A program made the translations under genes and the position numbers. Below are positions 16,784 to 25,431 of a stretch of DNA of 64,000 bases, piece by piece (position 1 is the first letter of the stretch; each line of letters begins with the position of its first letter). The DNA comes from Streptomyces bauhiniae (GTDB taxonomy: Bacteria > Actinomycetota > Actinomycetes > Streptomycetales > Streptomycetaceae). The notes under the pieces were generated by a model, which ran no database searches, was not told the origin of the DNA, and worked only from the letters and a program-made list of their open reading frames with translations. The stretch is from NCBI RefSeq assembly GCF_004784475.1, contig NZ_SRRT01000003.1, positions 186,001 through 250,000 of the forward strand. The letters are read 5' to 3'.

Positions 16784-18532
16784 TCAGGAGCTGGCCGACG
16801 GGCTCGGCGAGGGGCTGGCCGAGGCGCTCGCCAGGACCGACACCTTCAGCTCGACGGTGACGCTGCCACCGCCCGGCGTGGTGACGCGGAGCAGGTAGGT
16901 GCCGCTGAACAGGTCCGCGTACAGCTTGGGCAGCGTGACGACACCGTTCGCGTCGGTGGTGAGCCCGGTGAGGGTGCGGACGGGCTGGCCGTTCGCGTCC
17001 TTGAAGTAGGGCCCGACGATGTTCGCGCTGGGGTTGGCCGCGGACTTGATCAGCGTGGCGGTGGCGCCGACCTTGGCCGCCGGGGCGCCCTTGTACGTCG
17101 CCTTCACCTGGACCTGCCCGAACTCGCCGCCCGGAGCGCTGGTCAGCGCGGTGTCGGAGGTGCGGACCAGCTTGTCGGCGGGGCGCGGGGTGACGGTGGC
17201 CGTGTAGCCGACGCCCTTGGCCGCGTGCCCGACGACCACGCTGCTGATCTTGAAGGTGCCGGCCTGCTCCCCCGCGAGGAGCTGCGGGGCGAGGGCGACG
17301 CCCTTGGCGTCGGTGGCGATGGTGGCCACCCGCTCGCCGCCGGTGAAGGTGGCGTCGGTGTCGCCGCTGATGGTGAACCGCACCCGGATCTTGGCCACGG
17401 ACTTGCCGTCCTTGGTCACCGCGCGGGCGCCGATCCGCCGCTCGAAGGCGTCTCCGGCCGTGGCGGTCAGCTCGGTGCCGTCCAGGTCCGGGGAGACGAG
17501 GTGGTCCACCGTGTCGGACGGGGTGGGTGTCCCGGCCGGCGGGGTCGGCTCGGGCGAGGGGCTGCCGGGCGTGGTGGGGTCCGGACTCGGGCTTGACTTG
17601 GGCGGATTCGCCGGCTTCGAGGGCTTGCCCGGCTTCGTCGGCTTCGGCGAGGCCGTGCCCGGACCGGCGGGCCTGCTCGTGCGCGGCAGGTCGTCGTCGC
17701 TGCGGTGGCTGGGGACGCCGCCGGAGCCGTCCGGGACCGAGTGGGTGCCCTTGCGGTAGTAATCCACCCAGCTCAGCACGAGGTTGAGGTAGTCGGTGGA
17801 GTTGTTGTAGCTGAGGATCGCGCGGTGCAGGTCGCGTTCCGTGGAGAGGTCCCAGCCGTTGCGGCACAGGTAGTGGCCCGCGGCGAGGGCGGCGTCGTAG
17901 ACGTTGTTCGGGTCGGCCTTGCCGTCGCCGTTGCCGTCGCGGCCCGCCCAGGCCCAGGTGGACGGGATGAACTGCATCGGGCCGATGGCCTGGTCGTAGG
18001 AGCTGTTGCCGTCGTAGGCACCGTGGTCGGTGTCCTTGATGAGGGCGAAGCCGTTGCCGTCGAGCTGGGGGCCGATGATCGGGCTGATCGTGGTGCCGTC
18101 GGCACTCACGCGGCCGCCTCTGGCCTGGCCGGACTCCACCTTGCCGATGGCGGCGAGGAGTTGCCAGGGCAGGTTGCAGCCGGGCTTGGCGGCGCGGAGT
18201 GCGGCCTCGGCCTTCTGGTAGGCGTCCAGGACGGTCGCGGGGATGCCCGCCTCGCCCTCGCCCCGCGAGACGGGCGTGCCGATCGTGGAGGACGGGCTCG
18301 GCAGGGGGCTGTTGAGCGGCGGAAGGTCCGTGTAGTACGGGGAGTTGCCGGTGGCGTTGCCGTCCGCCGACGCCTCTGGCACGGGGGTGCTGTGACCCGC
18401 GCTGGTCTGGAGGGGTTCGGGGGCGCCGGTCGCGCCCGGTGCCTGGGACGCGGAGAGTGCCGCCACCGCCAAGGCGGCCGCCGCGGTCGTCGCCGCTCCC
18501 TTGCGCAGCCGCCTGCCCTTGTGCGCCGCCAT
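16784..18532 (-). CDS. Secreted lytic transglycosylase with C-terminal beta-sandwich domains
   Basis: This 582-residue exported protein has a basic N-terminus and a hydrophobic signal (about residues 1-36). A lytic-transglycosylase domain of MltB/SLT_2 type lies at about 98-262: catalytic Glu133 in AIGKVESGQARGG, GPMQFIPSTWAWAGRDGNGD at 184-203, AALAAGHYLCRNG, and C119/C223 as a likely disulfide. A Pro/Ser/Lys-rich wall-spanning linker (about 265-340) leads to a C-terminal region (about 345-565) that reads like two bacterial Ig-like or invasin-type domains (VRFTISGDTDATFTGGERVA; VKATYKGAPAAKVGATATL). A Ser/Pro/Ala tail ends the protein. It should cleave peptidoglycan outside the membrane. It is convergent with hrpB (6-base gap). 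Confidence 0.87.
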   Translation of the reverse strand: MAAHKGRRLRKGAATTAAAALAVAALSASQAPGATGAPEPLQTSAGHSTPVPEASADGNATGNSPYYTDLPPLNSPLPSPSSTIGTPVSRGEGEAGIPATVLDAYQKAEAALRAAKPGCNLPWQLLAAIGKVESGQARGGRVSADGTTISPIIGPQLDGNGFALIKDTDHGAYDGNSSYDQAIGPMQFIPSTWAWAGRDGNGDGKADPNNVYDAALAAGHYLCRNGWDLSTERDLHRAILSYNNSTDYLNLVLSWVDYYRKGTHSVPDGSGGVPSHRSDDDLPRTSRPAGPGTASPKPTKPGKPSKPANPPKSSPSPDPTTPGSPSPEPTPPAGTPTPSDTVDHLVSPDLDGTELTATAGDAFERRIGARAVTKDGKSVAKIRVRFTISGDTDATFTGGERVATIATDAKGVALAPQLLAGEQAGTFKISSVVVGHAAKGVGYTATVTPRPADKLVRTSDTALTSAPGGEFGQVQVKATYKGAPAAKVGATATLIKSAANPSANIVGPYFKDANGQPVRTLTGLTTDANGVVTLPKLYADLFSGTYLLRVTTPGGGSVTVELKVSVLASASASPSPSPSASS

Positions 18533-18846
18533 AGAGTGAACCCCTCCCGTGGACGCCCTCGGCGTCCGTCTGCGCCTGTCCCGACTGAAGGTGTGACGGC
18601 CGAGCCGGTGCCACGGTTGCCCGGTGTGCCGCCCTGTGGTCTGTGGGGTGGGTCACCTGACCGTGTGCACGACAGATGCGCCCCGGCCGACCCTACGTCA
18701 ACTCCCCTGTCCCGAGGCACCCGTGGCGCCCGCGTTTTCCGGACTTGGCCGACTCCCGTCGCCCGCGCGGCCGGTGGGGGCGGATCACGCATACTGGGCG
18801 CGCGATCACCGGCGCGGCCCGTGCCGGCCGTTCCGGGAGGACTTCG
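18533..18846. other. 314-bp divergent intergenic region
   Basis: This region separates the transglycosylase gene (minus) from the DUF4184 gene (plus). A perfect seven-pair hairpin, GGACGCC-CTC-GGCGTCC at 18551-18567, lies in the 5' leader of the transglycosylase just upstream of its GGGAGGGG ribosome-binding site. A CATACT element near 18788 could be a -10 for the plus-strand gene, without a clear -35. I looked for a cyclic-di-AMP (ydaO-type) riboswitch, common before actinobacterial wall hydrolases, and did not find its conserved core. Confidence 0.5.
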
Positions 18847-19731
18847 TTGCCGTTCACACTCAGCCATGCCGCGGCCGTACTGCCCGCCGTCCGCCGGGAC
18901 GGGACCGGGCGGGGGCCGCTGGTCCCCGCGGTGCTCGTCGCGGGCTCCTTCGCGCCGGACCTGACGTATTACGCGGCCAGCGTCCACGCGGAGGCGATGG
19001 AGTTCGGGACGTTCACGCACTCCTTCACCAGTGTGCTCACCGTGGACGTGCTGATCTCCTGGGCGCTGGTGGCGCTCTGGCTGCTGGTGCGCGAGCCGCT
19101 GGTGGCGCTGCTCCCCCGGCGCTGGCAGCCGAGGCCCGCCGCCCTGCTGCGGTGCGGGGCACCCCGCGCGCGGGTCCGGGCGTCCCTTGCGCTGTGGTGG
19201 TACGTCTCGGCGGTGCTCGGCGGGGTCACGCACGTGGTGTGGGACGCCTTCACCCACCACGACCGCTGGGGCACCGACCTGGTCCCGGTGCTCGCCCGCA
19301 CGATGGCCGGAATTCCCCTCTTCCAGTGGCTCCAGTACGGCACCTCGGCCCTGGCCGCCGTCGGGATCACCGTCTTCCTGGTACGGGCGCTCCGCGCGGC
19401 CCCAGCCGCCGACCCGCTGGGCGTGCCGCTGCTCTCCGTACGGGACCGGTGCTGGGCGCTGGCCGTGCTGGTGGGCTGTGCGCTGGGCGCGGCGGTGGTA
19501 CGGGCGGTGCGCTGGTGGGCGTACTGGGGTGCGGTGGCCCGGCCCTGGGAGCTGGTGCCCACGGTGTGCTTCGGCGCGGGCGCGGGCCTGCTGCTCGGGG
19601 TGGTGCTGTACGCGGGCGCGCTCCGGGTGTGGCGGCCCGGCGGTGCTAGGCCCGCTTCCGTCCCGAGCGGGGACCCGGTGTCGCGGGGCGCGACGGTCGG
19701 CGCGGGGCGGCAGGGGCGGGGCGGTCGGTGA
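18847..19731 (+). CDS. DUF4184 family membrane protein
   Basis: This 294-residue membrane protein begins MPFTLSHAAAVLP when read from the TTG at 18847, the exact family N-terminus, with GGGAGG six bases upstream. Conserved His-rich segments are TLSHAAAVLP, FTHSFTS, THVVWDAFTHHDRWGTD and IPLFQWLQYGTS. About six hydrophobic helices are spread through the chain. DUF4184 proteins resemble the YdjM/metal-dependent hydrolase superfamily of membrane proteins, but no function is established. Its 3' end overlaps a weak convergent ORF (19646-20056). Confidence 0.85.
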   Translation: MPFTLSHAAAVLPAVRRDGTGRGPLVPAVLVAGSFAPDLTYYAASVHAEAMEFGTFTHSFTSVLTVDVLISWALVALWLLVREPLVALLPRRWQPRPAALLRCGAPRARVRASLALWWYVSAVLGGVTHVVWDAFTHHDRWGTDLVPVLARTMAGIPLFQWLQYGTSALAAVGITVFLVRALRAAPAADPLGVPLLSVRDRCWALAVLVGCALGAAVVRAVRWWAYWGAVARPWELVPTVCFGAGAGLLLGVVLYAGALRVWRPGGARPASVPSGDPVSRGATVGAGRQGRGGR

Positions 19732-20056
19732 GGGAGGCCACGAACACGGTGAGCGTATGCCGGGGGCGTGCCTTCGGCAGGTGGGTCAGCAGCAGCGCGA
19801 GATAGCCGCGTACGAGGTCGGCGCAGGCGTGCCGGTCGGGGAGGCGGCGGGCCCCTGCGGCCAGGACCCGGCGGGTGGCGGCGCCGGCCCGGCGGACGCC
19901 GGTCAGCGGGTGCGCGGGGCGGCGGGCGGCGCTGGCACCGGCCGCGACGACGGGCACGGCTGTCCCGGACGCCTCCGGCGCCGGTCCGGTGTCCGTACGC
20001 TCCGTACTGCCGTGCCGCGGGGCGGGCCTCAGGCGGTGAAGCATGCGTATACCCAT
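19646..20056 (-). CDS. Hypothetical Arg/Ala/Pro-rich protein (uncertain)
   Basis: From an ATG at 20056 the frame encodes 136 residues with a basic MGIRMLHRLRPAPRHGS start and a central leucine-rich helix (CADLVRGYLALLLTHLPKAR). It has no known domain and ends within the 3' end of the DUF4184 gene on the opposite strand (86-base antiparallel overlap). Codon use is compatible with coding and the gap between DUF4184 and polA would otherwise be long, but nothing beyond that supports it. Confidence 0.45.
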   Translation of the reverse strand: MGIRMLHRLRPAPRHGSTERTDTGPAPEASGTAVPVVAAGASAARRPAHPLTGVRRAGAATRRVLAAGARRLPDRHACADLVRGYLALLLTHLPKARPRHTLTVFVASLTDRPAPAAPRRPSRPATPGPRSGRKRA

Positions 20057-20113
20057 GCCCGCAGTCTCGCGGGTGGCGGGCGGGGGCTGCGTTCTGGCGG
20101 GGGCCACGTGAGT

Positions 20114-20150
20114 GAAACCCCGCGGGGAGGGCCGCTCCCCGCGGGGTTTC
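20114..20150. terminator. Strong terminator downstream of polA
   Basis: GAAACCCCGCGGGGAG (20114-20129) and CTCCCCGCGGGGTTTC (20135-20150) form a perfect 16-pair stem with a five-base loop, starting eight bases past the polA stop codon on the minus strand. The arms end in AAA/TTT, so it can act in both directions. Confidence 0.9.
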
Positions 20151-20157
20151 CGTTGGC

Positions 20158-22881
20158 TCAGTGCGCCGCCGACTCCCAGTCCGGGCCGACGCCCACCGAG
20201 ACGTCCAGCGGGGCGCGCAGGCTGACGGCGTTCGCCATCTCGCGGCGGACGATCTCCTCGGTGGCAGCACGCTCGCCGGGGGCGATCTCCAGCACGATTT
20301 CGTCGTGGACCTGGAGCAGCATGCGGGACTTCAGCTCCGCCTCGCGCAGCGCCCGGTCGACGTGGAGCATCGCGATCTTGACGATGTCGGCGGCGGTGCC
20401 CTGGATCGGGGCGTTCAGCGCCATCCGCTCGGCGGCCTCGCGGCGCTGGCGGTTGTCGCTGTTGAGGTCGGGCAGGTAGCGGCGGCGGCCGAAGAGGGTC
20501 GCCGTGTAGCCCGTCGCCCGCGCCTCGTCGACCGCGCGGCGCAGGTAGTCCCGTACTCCGCCGAACCGCTCGAAGTAGGTGTCCATCAGCGCGCGGGCCT
20601 CGCCGGCGTCGATGTTGAGCTGCTGGGAGAGGCCGAAGGCGGACAGGCCGTAGGCGAGGCCGTACGACATGGCCTTGATCTTGCGCCGCATCTCCGCGTC
20701 CACCGCGTCCCGGCCGACCGAGAACACCTGGGAGGCGACCGTGGTGTGCAGGTCCTCGCCGGAGGTGAACGCCTCGATCAGGCCGGCGTCCTCGGAGAGG
20801 TGGGCCATGACGCGCAGCTCGATCTGGCTGTAGTCGGCCGTCATCAGGGACTCGAAGCCCTCGCCGACCACGAAGCCCCGGCGGATCGCGCGGCCCTCGT
20901 CGGTGCGGACCGGGATGTTCTGCAGGTTGGGGTCGGTGGAGGACAGCCGGCCGGTCGCGGCCACCGTCTGGTTGAAGGTGGTGTGGATACGGCCGTCGGC
21001 GGCGATGGTCTTGATCAGGCCCTCGACGGTGACGCGCAGCTTGGCCTGCTCCCGGTGGCGGAGCATGATCACCGGCAGTTCGTTGTCGGTCTGCGCGGCG
21101 AGCCAGGCCAGGGCGTCGGCGTCGGTGGTGTAACCGGTCTTGGTCTTCTTGGTCCTGGGCAGCGCCAGCTCGCCGAAGAGGACCTCCTGGAGCTGCTTGG
21201 GCGAGCCGAGGTTGAACTCGTGCCCGGCGGCCGCGTGCGCCTCCTTCACGGCCTGCTGCACGGCGCCCGCGAAGGTCTGCTCCATGGTCTCCAGGTGCGG
21301 GCGGTCGGCCGCGATGCCGTGCCGCTCCATGCGGGCGAGCAGGGCGGAGGTGGGCAGTTCCATGTCCCGCAGCAGGTCGGCCGCGCCGACCTCGGCGAGC
21401 CGGGTCTCCAGCGCCTCGCCCAGGTCGAGGATGGCGCGGGCCTTGATCATCAGGGCCTCGGCCTCGGCGCCGTCGTCCCCGCCGAAGGCGAGCTGACCGT
21501 CGGCCGCGGCGGCCGGGGCCAGCTCGCGGTGCAGGTACTCCAGCGAGAGCGCGTCCAGGTCGAAGGAGCGCCGGCCGGGCTTGACCAGGTAGGCGGCGAG
21601 CGCGGTGTCCATGGACACGCCCTCCACACTCCAGCCGTGCTCGGCCAGCACCCGCATGGCGCCCTTGGCGTTGTGCAGCACCTTGGGCCGCTCGGGGTCG
21701 GCCAGCCAGCCGGCGAACGCCCGCTCGTCGGCCTCGTCCAGCTCGGCGGGGTCGAAGAAGGCGGCCGCTCCCCCGGCAGCGGCCAGGGCGACCTCGGCGA
21801 CCGAGCCGGAGCCCAGCGCCCAGGTGTCGACCGTGGCCATGCCCAGCGGCTCACCGGCGTGCTCGGCCAGCCAGCCGGCCAGCTCGCCGGTGCCCAGGAC
21901 CGTGCCGTCCACCTCGACGCCGTCCGCGACGACCGGGGTGGCCTCGGCCTCCTCGGCGCCGGGGTCGACGGCGAAGAGCCGCTCGCGCAGCGAGGGGTTG
22001 CGGATCTCCAGGGTGTCCAGGAACGCCGCCACGCCCTTGCGGTCGTACGGCTCACGGCCGAGGTCCGCGACCGTCTTCGGCAGCTCGACCGAGCGCTCCA
22101 GCTCGGTCAGCACGCGGTTGAGCTTGACCGACTCCAGGTGGTCGCGGAGGTTCTGCCCGGCCTTGCCCTTGACCTCCTCGACCCGCTCGACCAGCTCGGC
22201 GAACGAGCCGAACTGGTTGATCCACTTCGCGGCGGTCTTCTCGCCGACGCCGGGGATGCCGGGCAGGTTGTCGGACGGGTCGCCGCGCAGGGCGGCGAAG
22301 TCGGGGTACTGCGCGGGCGTCAACCCGTACTTCTCGAAAACCTTCTCCGGGGTGAACCGGGTCAGCTCCGAGACGCCCTTGGTCGGGTAGAGCACCGTGG
22401 TGTGCTCGCTGACCAGTTGGAAGGAGTCCCGGTCGCCGGTGACGATCAGCACGTCGAAGCCCTCGGCCTCGGCCTGGGTGGCAAGGGTGGCGATCACGTC
22501 GTCCGCCTCGAAGCCGTCCACGGCGAAGCGGGGCGCGTGCATCGCGTCCAGCAGCTCGCCGATCAGCTCGACCTGGCCCTTGAACTCGTCCGGCGTCTTG
22601 GAGCGGTTCGCCTTGTACTCGGTGAACGTCTCCGAGCGCCAGGTCTTGCGGGACACGTCGAACGCGACCGCGAAGTGCGTGGGCGCCTCGTCACGCAGGG
22701 TGTTGGCCAGCATCGAGGCGAAGCCGTAGATCGCGTTCGTCGGCTGGCCCGTCGCGGTGGTGAAGTTCTCCGCGGGCAGCGCGAAGAACGCGCGGTACGC
22801 CAGTGAGTGCCCGTCCATGAGCATCAGGCGGGGTCGGCCGCCGGGAGGGGTGTCGGTCTTCTTCGATGCTGTCTCTGCCAC
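20158..22881 (-). CDS. polA: DNA polymerase I
   Basis: This 907-residue repair and Okazaki-fragment polymerase has an N-terminal 5'-3' exonuclease (LMLMDGHSLAYRAFFALPAE; GFEADDVIATLA; GDRDSFQLV), a middle 3'-5' exonuclease-like domain and a C-terminal polymerase domain (TADYSQIELRVMAHLSEDA; RRKIKAMSYGLAYGLSAFGL; LLQVHDEIVLE). In the middle domain the usual FDTET is VDTWA and the usual NLKYD is NAKGAM, so proofreading residues are missing, as in other actinobacterial Pol I. The GTG at 22881 (VAETASKKTD) gives the usual Streptomyces length; a GTG at 22905 is possible. It ends in the terminator at 20114-20150. Confidence 0.97.
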   Translation of the reverse strand: MAETASKKTDTPPGGRPRLMLMDGHSLAYRAFFALPAENFTTATGQPTNAIYGFASMLANTLRDEAPTHFAVAFDVSRKTWRSETFTEYKANRSKTPDEFKGQVELIGELLDAMHAPRFAVDGFEADDVIATLATQAEAEGFDVLIVTGDRDSFQLVSEHTTVLYPTKGVSELTRFTPEKVFEKYGLTPAQYPDFAALRGDPSDNLPGIPGVGEKTAAKWINQFGSFAELVERVEEVKGKAGQNLRDHLESVKLNRVLTELERSVELPKTVADLGREPYDRKGVAAFLDTLEIRNPSLRERLFAVDPGAEEAEATPVVADGVEVDGTVLGTGELAGWLAEHAGEPLGMATVDTWALGSGSVAEVALAAAGGAAAFFDPAELDEADERAFAGWLADPERPKVLHNAKGAMRVLAEHGWSVEGVSMDTALAAYLVKPGRRSFDLDALSLEYLHRELAPAAAADGQLAFGGDDGAEAEALMIKARAILDLGEALETRLAEVGAADLLRDMELPTSALLARMERHGIAADRPHLETMEQTFAGAVQQAVKEAHAAAGHEFNLGSPKQLQEVLFGELALPRTKKTKTGYTTDADALAWLAAQTDNELPVIMLRHREQAKLRVTVEGLIKTIAADGRIHTTFNQTVAATGRLSSTDPNLQNIPVRTDEGRAIRRGFVVGEGFESLMTADYSQIELRVMAHLSEDAGLIEAFTSGEDLHTTVASQVFSVGRDAVDAEMRRKIKAMSYGLAYGLSAFGLSQQLNIDAGEARALMDTYFERFGGVRDYLRRAVDEARATGYTATLFGRRRYLPDLNSDNRQRREAAERMALNAPIQGTAADIVKIAMLHVDRALREAELKSRMLLQVHDEIVLEIAPGERAATEEIVRREMANAVSLRAPLDVSVGVGPDWESAAH

Positions 22882-22947
22882 GCCCCCGATCCTGCCACGC
22901 CGCACTGACAGCCGAGTCCGCGAACCGTTTCACCGGAAGATCGCGCA

Positions 22948-22987
22948 CTGTCCACAGGGCTTGTCCCCACCCGCTGTCCACAGGGCT
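22948..22987. promoter_or_regulatory. Cluster of DnaA-box-like sequences between polA and fdhF
   Basis: CTGTCCACAGGGCT occurs twice as a perfect direct repeat (22948-22961 and 22974-22987), with TTGTCCCCA (22961-22969) between. CTGTCCACA fits the degenerate Streptomyces DnaA box (T/C)(T/C)(G/A/C)TCCACA; the middle copy has one mismatch. They sit in the divergent promoter region of polA and the molybdopterin oxidoreductase gene. Confidence 0.55.
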
Positions 22988-23073
22988 CCCGCTGCGGCCG
23001 CTCGCGGGGCATGCTTGTGCGGCGGGGCCGGGGGACCCCGGATGTGAGAAAGACGATCGAAGGGGAGCGGGCG

Positions 23074-25374
23074 ATGGCGACGAAGCCGCCCAAGGGTGAT
23101 CCGGTGCAGGACGCGCCGCGGACAGGGGAGCCGAAGCACGCGGCGGCGGGACTGCCCGCCGTGGGGCACTCCCTGAAGATCGCGCAGCAGCAGATGGGGG
23201 TGCGGCGCACCGCGCTGACCCTGCTGCGGGTGAACCAGAAGGACGGCTTCGACTGCCCCGGCTGCGCCTGGCCCGAGCCGGAGCACCGGCACATGGCGGA
23301 GTTCTGCGAGAACGGCGCCAAGGCGGTGGCCGAGGAGGCCACGCTGCGCCGGGTCACCCCGGAGTTCTTCGCCGTGCACCCGGTGGCCGACCTCGCCGGG
23401 CGCAGCGGCTACTGGCTGGGCCAGCAGGGCCGCCTCACCCACCCCATGTACCTGCCCGAGGGCGCCGAGCGCTACGAGCCGGTCACCTGGGAGCGCGCCT
23501 TCGACATCGTCGCGGAGGAGATCGCGGCCCTCGGCTCGCCGGACGAGGCCGTCTTCTACACCTCGGGACGCACCAGCAACGAGGCGGCGTTCCTGTACCA
23601 GCTCTTCGCCCGCGAGCTGGGCACCAACAACCTGCCCGACTGCTCCAACATGTGCCACGAGTCGTCCGGTTCGGCGCTCTCGGAGACGATCGGCATCGGC
23701 AAGGGCAGCGTCCTGCTGGAGGACCTGTACCGGGCCGACCTGATCATCGTGGCCGGGCAGAACCCCGGCACCAACCACCCGCGCATGCTCTCCGCGCTGG
23801 AGAAGGCGAAAGCGTCCGGCGCCAAGATCATCAGCGTCAATCCGCTGCCCGAGGCGGGCCTGGAGCGGTTCAAGAACCCGCAGACCCCGCAGGGCATGCT
23901 CAAGGGCGCCGCGCTCACCGATCTGTTCCTGCAGATCCGCATCGGCGGCGACCAGGCCCTCTTCCGCCTGCTGAACAAGCTGGTCCTGGAGACGGACGGC
24001 GCGGTCGACGAGGAGTTCGTCCGCGAACACACGCACGGCTACGAGGAGTTCGCGGACGCGGCGGCCAAGGCCGACTGGGACGAGACGCTGGCCGCCACCG
24101 GGCTCGGCCGTGCGGAGATCGAGCGGGCCCTGGAGATGGTGCTGGCCTCCGAGCGGACCATCGTCTGCTGGGCCATGGGCCTCACCCAGCACAAGCACTC
24201 GGTGCCGACCATCCGCGAGGTGGTCAACTTCCTGCTGCTGCGCGGAAACATCGGCCGTCCCGGCGCCGGGGTGTGTCCGGTGCGCGGCCACTCCAATGTG
24301 CAGGGCGACCGCACGATGGGCATCTTCGAGCGCCCCGCGCCCGCCTTCCTGGACGCGCTGGAGCGGGAGTTCGGCTTCGCCCCGCCGCGCGAGCACGGCT
24401 ACGACGTCGTCCGGGCCATCCGCGCGCTGCGGGACGGCGAGGCGAAGGTGTTCTTCGCCATGGGCGGCAACTTCGTCTCCGCCTCCCCCGACACCGAGGT
24501 CACCGAGGCGGCCATGCGGCGGGCCCGGCTGACCGTGCATGTGTCGACCAAGCTCAACCGCTCGCACGTGGTCACCGGCGCCCGCGCGCTGATCCTGCCG
24601 ACGCTGGGGCGCACCGAGCGCGATGTCCAGGGCGGGGGCGAGCAGTTCGTCACCGTCGAGGACTCCATGGGCATGGTGCACGCCTCGCGCGGCCGGCTGG
24701 CGCCCGCCAGTCCCCATCTGCTGTCCGAGCCCGCCATCGTGGCCCGGCTGGCGCGGCGCGTGCTGCCGCACAGCACGGTGCCGTGGGCGGAGTTCGAGCG
24801 GGACTACGCGGCGATCCGCGACCGCATCGCGCGGGTGGTCCCCGGCTTCGAGGACTTCAACGCCCGCGTCGCCCGCCCCGGCGGCTTCACCCTGCCGCAC
24901 GCCCCGCGCGACGAGCGCCGTTTCCCCACCGCCACCGGCAAGGCCAACTTCACCGCCGCGCCGGTGGAGCACCCCGAGCTGCCCGAGGGCCGGCTGCTGC
25001 TGCAGACGCTGCGCTCGCACGACCAGTACAACACCACGATCTACGGCCTGGACGACCGCTACCGGGGCATCACCGACGGCCGCCGCGTGGTGCTGGTCCA
25101 CCCCGAGGACGCCCGCCAACTCGGTGTGAGCGACGGGAGTTACGTGGACCTGGTGGGTGAGTGGAGCGACGGGGTGGAGCGGCGGGCGCCCGGTTTCCGG
25201 GTGGTGCACTACCCGACCGCGCGGGGCTGCGCCGCCTCGTACTACCCGGAGACCAATGTGCTGGTGCCGCTGGACGCCACCGCCGACACCAGCAACACCC
25301 CGGCCAGCAAGTCGGTGGTGGTCCGGCTGGAGGCGCGCCCGGAAGGGCGTCTGGAACAATCGGCGACCGACTGA
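23074..25374 (+). CDS. FdhF/YdeP family molybdopterin oxidoreductase
   Basis: This 766-residue protein is a bis-MGD oxidoreductase of the YdeP group, related to formate dehydrogenase H. DGFDCPGCAWPEPEHRH (residues 57-73) is the YdeP-type N-terminus, where C61 and C64 remain but the four-cysteine Fe-S motif of true FdhF is absent. SNMCHESSGSALSETIG near residue 193 holds the catalytic-site region, GQNPGTNHPRMLSALEKAK binds the cofactor, and LRSHDQYNTTIYGLDDRYRG is the C-terminal molydopterin-binding domain. No signal peptide is seen, so it is cytosolic. E. coli YdeP is linked to acid resistance; the substrate is unknown. ATG 23074 has GGGGAG seven bases upstream. It is divergent from polA. Confidence 0.9.
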   Translation: MATKPPKGDPVQDAPRTGEPKHAAAGLPAVGHSLKIAQQQMGVRRTALTLLRVNQKDGFDCPGCAWPEPEHRHMAEFCENGAKAVAEEATLRRVTPEFFAVHPVADLAGRSGYWLGQQGRLTHPMYLPEGAERYEPVTWERAFDIVAEEIAALGSPDEAVFYTSGRTSNEAAFLYQLFARELGTNNLPDCSNMCHESSGSALSETIGIGKGSVLLEDLYRADLIIVAGQNPGTNHPRMLSALEKAKASGAKIISVNPLPEAGLERFKNPQTPQGMLKGAALTDLFLQIRIGGDQALFRLLNKLVLETDGAVDEEFVREHTHGYEEFADAAAKADWDETLAATGLGRAEIERALEMVLASERTIVCWAMGLTQHKHSVPTIREVVNFLLLRGNIGRPGAGVCPVRGHSNVQGDRTMGIFERPAPAFLDALEREFGFAPPREHGYDVVRAIRALRDGEAKVFFAMGGNFVSASPDTEVTEAAMRRARLTVHVSTKLNRSHVVTGARALILPTLGRTERDVQGGGEQFVTVEDSMGMVHASRGRLAPASPHLLSEPAIVARLARRVLPHSTVPWAEFERDYAAIRDRIARVVPGFEDFNARVARPGGFTLPHAPRDERRFPTATGKANFTAAPVEHPELPEGRLLLQTLRSHDQYNTTIYGLDDRYRGITDGRRVVLVHPEDARQLGVSDGSYVDLVGEWSDGVERRAPGFRVVHYPTARGCAASYYPETNVLVPLDATADTSNTPASKSVVVRLEARPEGRLEQSATD

Positions 25375-25387
25375 GCGTTCGCTCAGT
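25370..25387. promoter_or_regulatory. Palindrome resembling a TetR-family operator
   Basis: ACTGAGCG-TT-CGCTCAGT is an eight-base perfect inverted repeat around a TT centre. It overlaps the oxidoreductase stop codon and lies 45 bases before the PaaI-type thioesterase start, in the right place to control that gene. The form matches operators of TetR-family regulators in actinobacteria, but no such regulator is encoded in this window. Confidence 0.45.
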
Positions 25388-25431
25388 GATATGGGTCGCC
25401 GCCGGACAGGCGCACGAGAACGGAGCCGGGC

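Noticed and set aside
18533..18846. Possible cyclic-di-AMP riboswitch before the lytic transglycosylase gene
   Set aside because: The conserved core sequences and the length of a ydaO-type element are absent; only a simple seven-pair hairpin is present.
21121..21140. TAA on the plus strand within polA as a possible TTA codon
   Set aside because: It falls across a GGT TAC pair (Gly-Tyr) in the polA frame, so it is not a Leu codon. Other TAA/TTA strings, for example in the transporter, pyk, rpsA and VIT1-family genes, are out of frame in the same way.
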